Source: Henckelia pumila (lineage: Eukaryota; Streptophyta; Magnoliopsida; Lamiales; Gesneriaceae). From it: a DNA stretch of 64,000 nt. Position 1 is the first letter of the stretch. Every line of letters begins with the position of its first letter. A model generated the notes under the pieces. It was not told the DNA's origin. It saw nothing but the letters and a program-made list of their open reading frames with translations, and did not search any database. Shown piece after piece: positions 23,224-44,087 of the stretch. The stretch covers positions 31,603,374-31,667,373 of the forward strand of contig NC_133121.1 of NCBI RefSeq assembly GCF_033568475.1. Direction: 5' to 3'. The position numbers were made by a program, and so were the translations under genes.

Positions 23224-23653
23224 GGCTGCGTTTACTTGCCTTGATAAATGAATGATAACATAGATAATACCAACTAATCCTATGTTTACTTGCAAAATTA
23301 AAAAATGGTATAAATCTTTAGGCCCGTTAATGATAGGATTGAGAGATGATTTTTAGTCCTAAATTTTTAATGGGATTATAAATATTATGGAGTGAGAGAA
23401 TGAAAAAAAATCAATTATGTCATTCATTTTTATCTTCCACCTTCTTTCCTTCTTTACCGAACATATGATTATTATGATAGCTAAAGGGTGAAATCGTAAT
23501 TTGTTCTTAATTATAATTTCAATCCCAAAATTAATCCATCCAACTAAACATATTATTATTTATCCATAACCACTCTCTATCATATCAAATTATATTAATA
23601 ATCATACTTTAATCCATCATTGTCCAATCTCATTATTCAAAGTAAACGTAGCC
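23224..23653. mobile_element. 430-bp MITE with GGCTRCGTTTACTT ends (TSD ATG)
   Basis: The left end is GGCTGCGTTTACTT; the right end, read in reverse, is GGCTACGTTTACTTT. Flanking trinucleotides are ATG on both sides (23221-23223, 23654-23656). There is no coding capacity. A 3-bp duplication suggests a PIF/Harbinger-mobilised MITE, though the duplicated triplet is not the usual TTA/TAA. Confidence 0.75.
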
Positions 23654-24318
23654 ATGCAGTATAACTTTTTCTTGTTTTTGAATTTTCTCACAATTTCTGT
23701 TAACCAGTACCATTAACCGCATGCAAGTAATTAATTATTGAGAAAAAATAATATTTCGCAAAGATGAAAAAAAATATATAACATTTCCTTTATTAGGACA
23801 CGATCGAGGTACAATCATTATTGTTCGATCGAGGTACAATCATTATTTGATACAGACATCAAACATTGCAACAAATTAACAACAGGAAGGAAATTACTCC
23901 CGACGATCGGAAAACAATATCATGTCTCATTAGCTCGATCCTTTACGGAGGTTTCTTGTAAGGATCGGAGCTTCACCCAACAATTATACGTACGTGGTCT
24001 CCAAATATATATCATAAATATTCTCTCCTCTTCATGCCAACAAAAAACTGGTACATATTTAAACCAATTTATTAGGTTTAAAAATGGCAGTTTAAGGAAA
24101 GAAATATATATATATACTTGGCCACCATATATATACGAAAGAAGCCATTAATAAATGGAGAAAAAACAATCCGGACCTCCATTCACAATCTGGCTGATAT
24201 CAGTATATATATATGCACTTTTTCCATTAAATTTTCTTGAAGTTTCGACTTCATCGAGAGGCGGCGATAAATAGGCATATATATTGGTGGGAAAAAAATG
24301 AAGGGTTTTTATTTTTGG
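23654..24318. other. Spacer downstream of the RTFL-like gene
   Basis: It holds a short direct duplication (CGATCGAGGTACAATCATTA at about 23801 and 23827), TATATA microsatellite-like runs around 24105-24135, and probably the 3' UTR of the RTFL-like gene. On the minus strand AATAAA at about 24308-24313, just after the stop codon, could be a polyadenylation signal. Confidence 0.45.
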
Positions 24319-24498
24319 TTATTCATCTCCTTGAATGTAGGAGCACAGCAACATGGTGGCGCAACGCCGCAGAATGTACAAGCGAGCTCTTTGTTCTCGA
24401 ACCAAAGACGCGCATTTTCTTGTGAAGCTATTGTTGCTCTTGGATCTTCTCGAATTGGAGACCTTATTCTTGATCTTTTGTTTCAACTGATCCGCCAT
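24319..24498 (-). CDS. RTFL: DEVIL/ROTUNDIFOLIA-like (DVL/RTFL) small polypeptide, 59 aa
   Basis: On the minus strand an ATG at 24498 opens a 59-codon frame ending TAA at 24319. Residues 1-24 are basic and serine-rich (MADQLKQKIKNK). Residues 25-52 form the RTFL domain: FTRKCASLVREQRARLYI followed by LRRCATMLLC. In known families this domain has the pattern F-x-R-K-C-x-x-L-V-K/R-E-Q-R-A-R-x-Y-I-x-R-R-C, with plasma-membrane localisation and effects on polar cell proliferation and organ shape when overexpressed. The length fits the family and the gene has no intron. A minus-strand TATA-like site lies at 24614-24622. The opposite strand has a longer frame (24298-24588) that is only its antisense shadow. 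Function is from family knowledge; the identification is seen directly. Confidence 0.93.
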   Translation of the reverse strand: MADQLKQKIKNKVSNSRRSKSNNSFTRKCASLVREQRARLYILRRCATMLLCSYIQGDE

Positions 24499-24613
24499 GT
24501 TTCTTTAAAAAAAAAAAAAAAAAAACGAGAGTTGGAAAAAAGATTTTGGGAAAAAAAGCTCACAGGTTATAGGAGCTGGACCCTTTGAGGAAAGATGTGA
24601 CAAAGGGTTTGAT

Positions 24614-24622
24614 ACATATATA
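24614..24622 (-). promoter_or_regulatory. Putative TATA box of the RTFL-like gene
   Basis: CTATATATG on the minus strand, about 115 bp before the ATG, would place transcription start near 24585 with a leader of about 85 nt. Position is plausible; it is not tested. Confidence 0.45.
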
Positions 24623-24974
24623 GTGGGAATATGGTTGACCAGGCTTGGAAAATGGGGGAGTGAACATGGCCAGTTTCGAAAACTTAGGGATCCTGCATGG
24701 GGAATTGTGGCTAATTAAATGAAGTACAGCTAATGAAATTAAACATGGATTTTTTTTTTATGAGGGTGAACGTGGGGGAGGTATTTTATATTAATAAAAC
24801 AGAGTTGATTTGAATTGGGATTGAAGAACTGGTTGGGATGATTAGCTGCGTTTTAGTAGAAAAATGGGGAAGGCTGCATTGGAAACGGAGGCTTGCTTGA
24901 TCAAGACAAGACACAGCCTGTGATTCAGGGAATAGTATGTCGGCTTACGGCCAAGGTTGTTCCGATTATTTTCA

Positions 24975-25279
24975 GGAAAAATACTTTTTTTGTCTATTAA
25001 ATTATCCATGTTTTGGTTTTGATCCATTAACTTTTTCGATGTTGATTTTGGTACGTTAACTTTTCATTTTCTATGATTTTTTGTCCAACTGCATACGTGT
25101 CGGCTTTTAATTGGCCCACGTCATCATTTTGGACCAATAATCATAAGATGACATGTATGCAGTTCGACCAAAATTCACAAAAAATGAAAAGTTAGAGTAT
25201 CAAAACACACGTCGAAAAAGTTAATGGACTAAAACCAAAACATATATACAAGTTAATAGACCAAAAAAATTTATTTCCC
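24975..25279. mobile_element. Foldback MITE with ~125-bp inverted repeats (Mutator-like, 9-bp TSD)
   Basis: The left arm (24975 to about 25107) and the right arm (about 25155-25279) are inverted copies, with shared blocks such as CATTAACTTTTTCGA and TAACTTTTCATTTT. Flanks TTATTTTCA (24966-24974) and TTATTTTTA (25280-25288) match at 8 of 9 bases, the size typical of Mutator-like elements. No coding sequence. It lies about 0.5 kb upstream of the RTFL-like start codon. Confidence 0.78.
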
Positions 25280-25304
25280 TTATTTTTATTTAATTGATAC
25301 TGCT

Positions 25305-25468
25305 CGAAATAACTAGTATCCATTTCATGTGACAAAGATAAGATGTAAATAATCAATTATGCATCTTTGTTTCATCTATCCAACATCGAAATAACTAATA
25401 TCCATCTCGTGTGAGAAGGATAAGGTGTAAATAATCGATTACGCATCTTTGTTTCATCCATCGATCCA
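25305..25468. repeat. Tandem duplication, 82-bp unit
   Basis: CGAAATAACTA...GCATCTTTGTTTCATC occurs twice, starting at 25305 and 25387, with several substitutions between copies. No gene overlaps it. Confidence 0.8.
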
Positions 25469-25540
25469 ACGTTACCTAAAGTCATAAATCACTATGGTAG
25501 CTAGCTAGCCATATATATGGATCACTAAAATTTTTAAATT

Positions 25541-25690
25541 TTCATGAGACGGTCTCATAGATCAATTTCGTAAGACGGATCTCCGATTCAATTCGACTAA
25601 TGAAAAAATTTACTTTTTGTGTTGAAAGTATTACTTTTCACTGCAAATATGGATATGATCAATCAGTCTCACGGATATAGATGAATTTTG
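25541..25690. mobile_element. Decayed MITE of the GAGACGGTCTCA family
   Basis: It opens CATGAGACGGTCTCATAGAT, followed by AAGACGGATCTCC and ACTTTTTGTGTTGAAAGTAT, an arrangement I recall as a common eudicot MITE. The right inverted end is degraded (CAGTCTCACGG), so the boundary is approximate. Confidence 0.55.
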
Positions 25691-27501
25691 TCACTCATAT
25701 ATTATATAGATAACTTTCATAATCCCATATTGATCAAACAAAACAGTGCTGTGCTGATCAGTTGTTGCAAATTTTATGTGATATATATGTAGTATCTCTC
25801 GACTCTTGAATGTTTAACTAAGGCTTTGATTGTGTAAGAATTTTAATATAATTAACTACGGAAGGAGACTAATTAATTAAGGGGAAAAAAGAATAATATT
25901 ATTGGAATTGGTGACTTAAGCAAATCTCTAAAATCATTACAAAGGGATCATATTTTGTCATATGCATGTGACCTCTGAGATTTTGGAAATCTTTGTATTC
26001 GTATAAATTTGATTTCATAATAGTCAAGTTAAATGATTTGATCTTCAGACAAGTTCAATCTCAATAGATTCACCTGTTCGCAGTTCGATATCTCGTTTAT
26101 TAAAAACTATTTAAACTCTCCATCTCCAGAATTGTTTAATTAATATCAAATTTCTCCCAGATATTTGTTCTTGCTGTCATTTTACAAGTCATGATTAATA
26201 TGATCGATCGATTATCCTCGAAATTAATTAATTAGGTAATTGCTGTCTCCATGATATTATGGATCAGTCAAATACAGATGTTATGGATAACATTAAAAAT
26301 TTTGGGGATTCCTAACGTAAGACTAAGTGTGCATGGGAGACATTTTAAATAATAACTAGAAACCTTATGAAGCGACAATTGTTTGAAAGGAAATAAATGA
26401 GTTGTACCCAAGCTAGCTGACAATCAAAGACTTGTATATTATACGGTTGAATGTTGCTCATGCATGCGTTGATTATATATTGTAATATATACGTAGCCTG
26501 AATTTTTTATTTTTTTTTTAATACTCGATGGTCAATGTAAAAATTTCGATATTCATGATGCAGTATCACTCGATAGTTGGTGTGAAAGCAAATACATGAG
26601 CAATTTCAATATCACGTCAACAGTTTGATAAATACAAATAAAGCATCGCATGATACGTAGGTGATAGCTAGACATTGTTTTGTTCAATATTGTTTGGCTC
26701 AAATTCTATAAAAAAATAAAAAAAAATTAATGTATATTATCCAATCATCTTTATATTATGCGACATCAACAAACTAACCGGTGCCTAACAATTAAAAAAG
26801 CGAAGTTACTGCATAACGAAAACAAGATTGGTAATGAGAAATCAAATAAAGTATTTAAAAATTGTTCCTTTTTTTTTTGTCTATAATTCTGCATATATAA
26901 TCTAGACTCGTTATATATTATATAATAAAAGCTAATTAGATTCGATGAATGGGGGTGAACAAGGTATTTATCTTAGGAAAAAAAGTAAATTAAAGAGGAA
27001 ATGTTGAACCCGTACAGTTTCCAGGAAATGCAGTACTTACTCTCCATGCATATTATATTATGTTGTGTTTTTACAAGTACTTTTAAAACATCTCAAGTCT
27101 TACCATTCCCAAAAAAAAAACACTTCTTACGTTTTTTTAAAAAAAAAAAATAGATTTTGTTTAGATAAGTACTTATAAAATGTTTTGTTTTAAATTTTTT
27201 ATAAAATGTTTTAAAGTTGTTTTAAAAATTAATATGAGTTTGAACAACTACTCAATAAAAACATTTTAATATTTTAAAAGTAATGTTATTTTTATATTCA
27301 TCATTGACTTCCATTCTAAAAATATTTAAAATTAAATCACCTCTCAATTGTTCTTTTAAAAACTATATTTGGAGAATACTTTTTAACAAATATTTTTCAA
27401 AAACGTTTTTACAAAACATTTAAAAAAGTGTTCTCAAATTATAATTTTAAAGAACAATGGCGATGAATTTTTTTATACTTTAAAATTAAAGATGTCTTGG
27501 A
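25691..27501. other. AT-rich intergenic spacer
   Basis: No supported gene. From about 27060 the sequence carries AAGTACTTATAAAATG and similar blocks which, with 27730-27880 in reverse, look like the arms of an old MITE into which the hAT element at 27502 later inserted. Everything else is low-complexity AT-rich DNA. Confidence 0.45.
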
Positions 27502-27721
27502 TAGGGTATTTTTCGGTATACCTTACTACAAATATTGGTATGAAAAAAATTCATATCGATACCATAGTAAAATTCCGAAACTTTGGTACGAAAAAAATCC
27601 ATATTAATACCGTATAGATACCGAAAAAAAATTCGGTATACCGAAAAAATCTCAATATATCAAAAAAATTTCGGTACGGTATTGCAAAATTTCGGTATTT
27701 CGGTACGGTATGTCAGCCCTA
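27502..27721. mobile_element. 220-bp non-autonomous hAT element (TSD GTCTTGGA)
   Basis: Ends TAGGG...CCCTA with exact 8-bp duplications GTCTTGGA at 27494-27501 and 27722-27729. The interior repeats TTCGGTAT and its complement, a subterminal-repeat pattern typical of miniature hAT elements. No coding capacity. Confidence 0.9.
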
Positions 27722-28342
27722 GTCTTGGAAACCAAACATATTGCTTTTGGAGGGGAAAAAAACATTTTTATAGATAATGTCTTAAAACAATTTTTAAACT
27801 ATTTTACAAAAAGCACTTTTATAAACACGTTCTATAAATATTTGTTCAAACGGAGTTTAGTGTTTTCCTACGAAAGCTCGTCAGTCTCGTTGTAAAACGT
27901 ATATAATGATCTTGGATTTGGCCTTCAATATAATGTTCTGTTTTATTATAAATTTATCAATATTACTTGTACTCAATTTGGAAATGCTATAATCTTGAAA
28001 ATATATTTTGGTAAGAAACTTAGATCAATTGCATCAATTGCATTTTGTCAGGCCAAAAGACATTAGGCTGAGCAGATGACAAGCTAGTTTATAGAGCTTT
28101 AAAAATCGGTAGATCGATAATATGATCCATGGCAATCGCCAAGAACAGCCAATCTAGCTGTTTTCAGTCATCAAAAATTAACAACAGTTGTTACTCTGCG
28201 TCATTTTTCACTATATTTGCCCTGAATCGTATTGGTACGTACCATCAACATATTCTACAGAATCAATGCTTCATTCCATTACAGGTTTCTTTGATTTCTC
28301 AGTATTAGTATAACTTCAAAAAAATTCAACAGAATCCGGAAG
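27722..28342. other. Spacer and probable 3' UTR of PDS
   Basis: AT-rich; the part near 28342 follows the PDS stop codon on the minus strand and should include its 3' UTR. I see no other feature. Confidence 0.5.
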
Positions 28343-37301
<8,959 letters not shown>

Positions 37302-38340
37302 TCCCCAGGTATAAATTTTTTTCTTCCAGGTAACTACAGTCACAGTTCAATAGAAACTGCAGTTTGCCAATATATAAAAGTGTGGTGTTACATTGTGAAG
37401 CCATATCAATAATGTCATAAACAAATTATCATATTAAGAAAACTAACAAATGAATTATAATGATTTGTTCCAAGCAATACAAATGAAATGAAATGAATAG
37501 CAGATTGCAAAATAGCAACTTTAGCTATTCCAACTTGGATCAACTTTCTTCCAGCATATGTTCACCCTTGGCAAGTTCGTATTGCAAAGGGTGACCATGC
37601 CGCTTTCAGTCCACAAGCTAATTTCGTTAATGAAGTCCCGGCATAGAGAATAAATTCGAATTTATTCAATTTATCTGAAATCAACAAAAAACAACAACAA
37701 CAACAACAACACAGCTTTCTGATGCTTTCATTTATAGCCATAACAGTCCTATCATACTCCAAAAGTAGTGACAAGGAAAAAGAAAGAAGAAACTTTCTTT
37801 CACCACTGACCCTTTTTAAAAGGAGGCAAATAAAACAGCAAATGGTTTCATTTTCTCGTAAAATTCCTCACAATCCTGTGGAATAAATTCGCAATACTGG
37901 ACAAAGAAGCCACCTTCAGACAAATCAAGCAAAAGGGCATATGAGAATTCACCTTTAGTAAATCAGTTTGGCTTTGTTTAATAAAAATCCAAAGACCGGA
38001 TAAAGCAGAATATCATCAAAGAACTGCCAAAGGCATCTTAGCTTCCAAGAAATCAAGAAAAAACAGTTAGTTACCTTTGGGCAGGCGAGAAAACTCTCAA
38101 TTCAGCTTGTTCTTGTGTTGAAGACAGGACCTATGTTAGAATTATTACAAGCAAAAGCAAATTAAACGCAAGGAGGTGGTGTGGTAAGATGAAAAGGGTG
38201 TGTCGGAGTTGGCCAAAATGAACAATATTATTATTAGCAATAAAGCAATTAATTGATTTGGCAGTTGCAAATGGTGGGACGCCTTGGCTTCTTCTGCTCT
38301 CGACACACTGTTTGGTATGGCTACGAATATTCTATCCATC
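37302..38340 (-). other. PDS: PDS 5' UTR exons and 5' UTR intron
   Basis: A leader segment 37302-37356 precedes the ATG. The likely acceptor is CTGCAG just before 37356 and the likely donor is GTAACT after 38075, giving a UTR intron of about 718 bp (37357-38074) that contains an (AAC)n tract at 37685-37712. The first UTR exon runs from 38075 to an undefined start near 38100-38340. A leader intron is known in plant PDS genes. The 64-codon frame at 38145-38339 is not supported as a gene. Confidence 0.6.
37685..37712. repeat. (AAC)n microsatellite in PDS UTR intron
   Basis: About seven AAC units after an AACAAAAA lead-in; a possible length-polymorphic marker. Confidence 0.85.
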
Positions 38341-38867
38341 CAAGCTTCTCTTCTCTTACTAATTTTTTTTCTTTTTTAAGAATTACTATTATTTTTTTCC
38401 CCTTAAGATCATAGATTACTTTTTAAATAGTGTGTTGGCATGCTTATTCTGTCTTTTTTTATAAAAAAAATGTTTATTCTCTCTGTTTTAAACATAAACG
38501 TTCATTTTTTTCTATTCTTTTCAGAATATATATATATATTTAGAGCTCATTTAGAATAAAAACTATTTTGTAGACTCGTGAGATATTCGAAGCTAGATTC
38601 AACAAAAATTTGTTTGAGCTCGTTTAATGAGGCTCGTTAATAAAAATAAACCAAGCTCGAGCTTTACGATATTCGCTCATGAACATGTTCGTTAGGCTCG
38701 TGAGTCAGCTCTTATATGAAAAAATAATATTTTTGGTATTTTATTTATATTTTCCTTTTTACTTGTAGAAAATATATAAAGACCTATTATTTAATAAAAT
38801 TATAAATTTTAATCTCTAAATATAAAATATATTTTTTAATAAATTTAATGAATATTTAAATTTATAA
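38341..38867. other. PDS upstream region and left half of a decayed repeat
   Basis: The first 200 bp are AT-rich and should hold the PDS promoter; no certain TATA box. From about 38541 (TAGAGCTCATTTAG) the sequence has many GCTCGTGAG/AGCTCGAGC motifs that continue beyond the gypsy element at 48972-49149, ending GATCCCTA. This looks like one old hAT-like non-autonomous element split by the gypsy insertion; ends and duplication are too degraded to prove it. Confidence 0.4.
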
Positions 38868-40216
38868 TGTAGTGACTCTTACCGAGATCACCTACTAAAC
38901 AGAACTTAGGCATGCAATTAACTTAATCAAATAGATAAACCAGAATAAACTGCGGAATTAATACATATCAATACAATCCCAAGGAAAGGAATCTGCAAAT
39001 ACTCAAAGTTATACGACCAAATCGAATAGTCTATAAACCCAATAACAACAGAAATAAAACCCTAGGCGAAGCTCCAGCTGGCCAACCTCTGTCTAGCCCC
39101 TCTTGGATCCACCCGCCTCATCCAATCGCAAACATGCCCCATGGAATAGGGTGTCCAGAAACACAGAGTACGAGACATGAGCATAAAACACTCAGCACGA
39201 GAGTATGAGTATACATGAATGCAAGTGTACCGCCTACTGACTAGAGGTCAAGAATCAGATAACAGAGACAGACCGGGCCCTGGTATGTAGCACGATGTGC
39301 CGTCGCTGCAGGAGGTGGCTCACATACCAAAAATACCAGTGGATACGCCGGACCCAATTCGATGGAAGTCCATCCACTAACAGGATAGGGTAAAATCCTA
39401 CTAACAGACATCTCAAAAGAGATAGCTCAAGATGCAAATGTATGCAACAATAAAATCATGTCATATAAATCATGCAGTCACATAATACATGCATACTCAG
39501 TCAGGATATCTCGAACAGTACTTTCGTACCTCAAATATCAGGCAAAGCTCTACCAGCTCTAAGTCCACGTCTATAGTCCGCACTACACTGCGAAATGATA
39601 CTATTATCATTAAAGTTCTCTAAAAGTCTTAACTAAGCTATTGCATACTTCTAAATATTTTTAGGAAGCAAAAGCTATACATTCGTCCGTCGTCAGCTCT
39701 TTGTTGTCGCTGCCTCAAAACTAGGCCACAGCTCCGCTACGACGCCTGGATTTCTATGCCACTTTCGAATTCCCAACGGGATGCCTAGAAATCCCTAGAT
39801 CTAAGCTAGAAGACCAATAAATCGAGAGAAGTGAGGTGAAAGGTGTGCATGGAAATGAATCTAGGCACCTCTATTTATAGACATCGAACGGAACGTCCGT
39901 TCCTCCATCGTTGCGTTCGTTCACCATCGTTGCGTCCGTTCGCCATCGTTGCGTCCGAACGTCACATCATGTGCGTAAGCAATGACGTCAAATTTGCTGA
40001 CATCACGGATGACATCAGCTAACCAGAACGTTGCATCCGTTCCACGAACATTGCGTCCGTTCTGCCTGACCTTTCGGGCCATTTCTGATCATTCTGAATC
40101 CATTTTCAGACTTCGCTAATCCACTTGGAGTCCCCTTAATCATGTTTAATATAAACTAACATGATTTAATGGATTAATTAACCATTACTTACTAAATCTG
40201 GGTACGGGCTACTACA
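38868..40216 (-). repeat. 3' LTR of the gypsy element
   Basis: 1349 bp, TGTAGTGACTC...CTACTACA on the plus strand. It contains three tandem copies of a 19-bp unit (CATCGTTGCGTCCGTTCGC and variants) at about 39906-39962 and further GTTGCRTCCGTTC copies near 40030-40060. Confidence 0.93.
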
Positions 40217-41101
40217 TTCTCCCCCACTTAAGATATTTCGTCCTCGAAATCAGATCTTAAGTACTGAATGTAAAACAACATGCCGAAACATTCTTTATTC
40301 AATTTAAACGGTTACATATTTCACAACTGAATAAAACACGACAATAAAATCAAAATAACTCAGGATGTTCTGAACACATCCTGCTCTCAAGTTCCCAAGT
40401 GGCTTCTTCAGTGCCTCGACGCTGTCACTGAACTAAAACCAGAGGAATGACTTTATTCGGCAAGACCTTATCCTTATGATCCAGGATGCGAATAGGTCTC
40501 TCAACATAGGTCAAATCCGCATCCAACTGAACTTCAAACGGTTGTAGAATGTGAGACTGATCTGCCACATACCGTCGCAACAGAGATACGTGAAACACAT
40601 CATGAATACTGGACAGATACGATTGCAAAGCTAGCCGATAAGCTAACTCGCTAATGCTCTCCAAGATCTCAAACGGACCGATAAATCTGGGAGACAGCTT
40701 GCCCTTGAGGCCAAATCTGAGAATCCTGCGGAAAGGTAAAACTCTCAGAAATACTTTCTCCCCAACATCAAACTACAGAGGTCTACGCTTGGTATTTGCA
40801 TAGCTGGCCTGAAGATCCTGTGCAGTCTTAATTCGTTTCTTGATCTGATCAACAATATTTGCTGCCTGTTGGATTAACTCCGGTCCCTCAGCCTGTCTCT
40901 CCCCCACTTATTCCCAAAAGAGTGGAGTGCGACAACGTCGTCCATACAACGCCTCAAAAGGTGACATCCCAATGCTACGATGATAGCTATTGTTGTACGC
41001 AAACTCAATCAATGGCAAATGATCTTGCCAGGCTGAACCAAAATCTATAACGCACGCTCGAAGCATATCCTCCAAATTACGGATAGTGCGCTCTGACTGA
41101 C

Positions 41102-44087
41102 TGTAAGGCCCGTAAGTATTAAGTTCTTAATGACGGGATTTAAAGATTTAAATTCTGGATATGAGAAAATATTTATTTGAAAAAGTTAAGAAATGTGGAA
41201 TTGCAATTTCGGGTCAGAAATATTTAATTTGAGGATTTTTGGATTTTAAGAAGTTTATTATCCGGAATTCTTAAATTAAAAGATTAAAAATATTTGCAAT
41301 TGATATTTATGAAATTTAAGATGTGAATTCCAAGATGATAAATATCAAGTTTATTATCCGGAATTCTTAAATTAAAAGATTAAAAATATTTGCAATTGAT
41401 ATTTATGAAATTTAAGATGTGAATTCCAAGATGATAAATATCAAGGATTTAATTTGAGGATGAAATCCGAGCAAGGAACCATTTGCAAATATTGAGTAGT
41501 TCAAGGACTAAAATGCGATAAGGTCCGAAATGATTTAATTTTAATTCGAGAATATTTAATTTAAGAATATTTAGAGTTGAGAATTAAATTCTAATATTCT
41601 TAAATTATTTAGAATTGAAATTGAATTAAAAGATTGGCCGAGGACCAAATTGCAATTATTGAAGAATTCAGGAACTAAACTGCAAATAGGCCAACATATA
41701 TCTAATATTCACTCTTTTCAGCAGAATTCACGTGGAATTCAGAGGGGAAACAGAAGAAACCGTGAGAAAAGAAAAAAAGAAGGGTTAAGCCATTTTTACC
41801 TTTTCAAACTCCGATATCTTTTGATCCGTCCGGTAGAATTTCCGATTGAATATATATTTGCGATCACAGCTCCGAATGCTACGTTTTGACGTAAGTTTCA
41901 TGAATTTCTACCATGTTTGAATTTTATGATGTTGTTAGAATTAAGATTTGATTGTATAAACATGTTCTAGCATATACGATGATAGCATATCTAAGACGGA
42001 TCGAGAAAAGATCGTCGTTTGGACATGTTTTGGAATATTGAAAGAATTATCGAAATTCTGAATTTTGAGGGCTGCAATTCACGTGATTAGGCTGCTGAAT
42101 TATGGATGTTCTGATACTTATAAGATTGTCTAATTGATGTTTAAGCTTTTAGAATTTCCGGTTTTAATCTGTTACGCCGCCGGTTCAAGATTTTGAATTG
42201 TTATTCATTCTATATGTCTAGAGCTCATATTCAAGTGTTTAGTGGATGAATTGAATATGTGGTTATATTTATAATGAAGGTATAATGATATTTGAATCGA
42301 AAGATTTATCGAATTCGAATAGTTGTGACGTCGGTTTGAATTCCGATTGTGTTAGTCAGATTTGAAATGTATCAGCTTTAAAGAAACATCGATTCAGATT
42401 GGAAATTGATGTTTAGATATGTTATACATTATTTCAGATTTGACTTAAAGATTATCGAAGTTGAATTGATGAGTTCGAGTTCAAATGACTTAAAGTGTTT
42501 GAAGTTGAATCAAGAATACCTTCAAGTAGCACTGATTGAAATAAGCAGAATTTGATGTCAGATTTGGACAGCTTGTAGTTGATCAAGAATTGACAGAGTG
42601 TCAGCTATTTGAATCAGAAATGCAGGTATGAATAGACATTAATAAGATGGGCAGAATAACTCGAGATTGTTTTGCTTATCGAGTTGCCTAAAATCACATA
42701 CTTGCCTGTTTTTATATATGTTATGGTTTACGTTTACATAAATGAGATAGATTATTCAGGATAGCTATTTTCTTGAATTTCCCAGAACATTTATGTAAAT
42801 GTTTACCTGTGTAAGCTGATTTGTATTATTTGCTGTATTGAACATGTTTTACATGTTTTATGAGATGCTTGCAGATTTATTGCTATCTTTATGTGATTAG
42901 CTGCTTTGTTTTGCTTAGTTGGTTATTGAGCAAGTGTTCAAGGTGTTTTATAGCTTTTAATGCATACAGCTTATGTTGCATTCATCTTGAACTCCAGCTT
43001 TAATAGCACAGAGGGCAGCCATCGCCTAGAGTGCAGATGACGTTTGGAGAGCTGTAGTGAGTGGCATGGAATGTAGATTTATTTCTAGAGTCAGCTTGAC
43101 TCATGGCACAGAATATGGATTTATGTTCAGAGCCAGAAGACTCACTATAGTTGCACCAAAGTCAGAGGAGTAAAATACTTGATGCTGCCTCGAATGGGAG
43201 TGTCGGTAGTTTGAGAGCTATTTTATTCCTCGGGATCCCAAAGAACCAAGCTTTATTGGTATCAGCTTTGCTAGCCTATTCCTTGGCACATGCATTGCAT
43301 TTATGCATTAACCTAGAGACTTCTATGGTTTAGATTATGCGTTTATAAATGCTAGCATGTTATGTTAATTCAAGATGTGAATTAGTTATATGTTTAGATG
43401 ATGTATATGCATGCTATTTATACTGAGATTTATTCTCACGGAGCTATCCGGCTGTTGCTTTGTTTGTATGTGTGCATTGCATCAGGTTTGGGGCATGAGC
43501 GAGTCAGATGTGGCTTGGATAGCTCAAGATTGAGAAAGATTAGCATGTGGTGACTTCGGGCTAAGAATAGATTACTGTCAAATGCATGTTAGAAAGTGTT
43601 GATTTAGTTTGAGCTTAGAAAACTTAGAATTGAGTTTATTGTATTGCATCTTAGAAACATGTATGCGATTATTGTTATGTTTATATATGCATGTGTTTAT
43701 GCTTCGGACATATTGAGATTATGTATGCAATTTTTCAGATTTGAAATAGCCCTAGCAACTTTGATCTTTGTTGTAGCCTTTGATAATTTTTGTAAATTTC
43801 TGCACCGACCCTTCTTGGTAGAATGAGCATAACTTTTTACTGAAAACTCCGATTAGGGTGAGGTTGGTGGCATTGGAAAGCTAAGACAAAGATCTACAAC
43901 TTTTATGTTTATCATTTTACCAGATTCTGTCCGAAACCTATGCGCAGGCGCGCCTGAAGTGGGGAGCGGGCGCGCGTGGGGTTCTGGAAAAAAAAAAATT
44001 TGGTTTGAATATTCTTTTATTATATGATTAATTGTTGATTAATCGTTTGTTGCCTTAAGATGAGATTAGCAACCCGAGGTCCCCACA
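41102..44087 (+). repeat. Solo LTR, 2986 bp, inside gypsy integrase (TSD CTGAC)
   Basis: TGTAAGGCCCG at the left and CCCCACA at the right, flanked by CTGAC at 41097-41101 and 44088-44092. Across the junction the integrase coding sequence of the host element is contiguous after removing one CTGAC. It is related to the LTR at 18243-20283 but about 0.9 kb longer. Inside are a perfect 96-bp tandem duplication (41252-41443) and a short GC-rich block plus A-run (43941-43998). Confidence 0.93.
41252..41443. repeat. Perfect 96-bp tandem duplication
   Basis: 41252-41347 and 41348-41443 read identically by eye, starting AGTTTATTATCCGGAATTC. Identity suggests a recent duplication, or a feature carried by a young LTR subfamily. 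Confidence 0.9.

Noticed and set aside
24298..24588. 96-codon plus-strand frame starting MKGFYFWLFIS
   Set aside because: It is the antisense of the RTFL-like gene, reads through an A-run as poly-lysine, and has no family match.
38145..38339. 64-codon frame upstream of PDS
   Set aside because: It overlaps the likely PDS 5' UTR exon and promoter and has no recognisable product.
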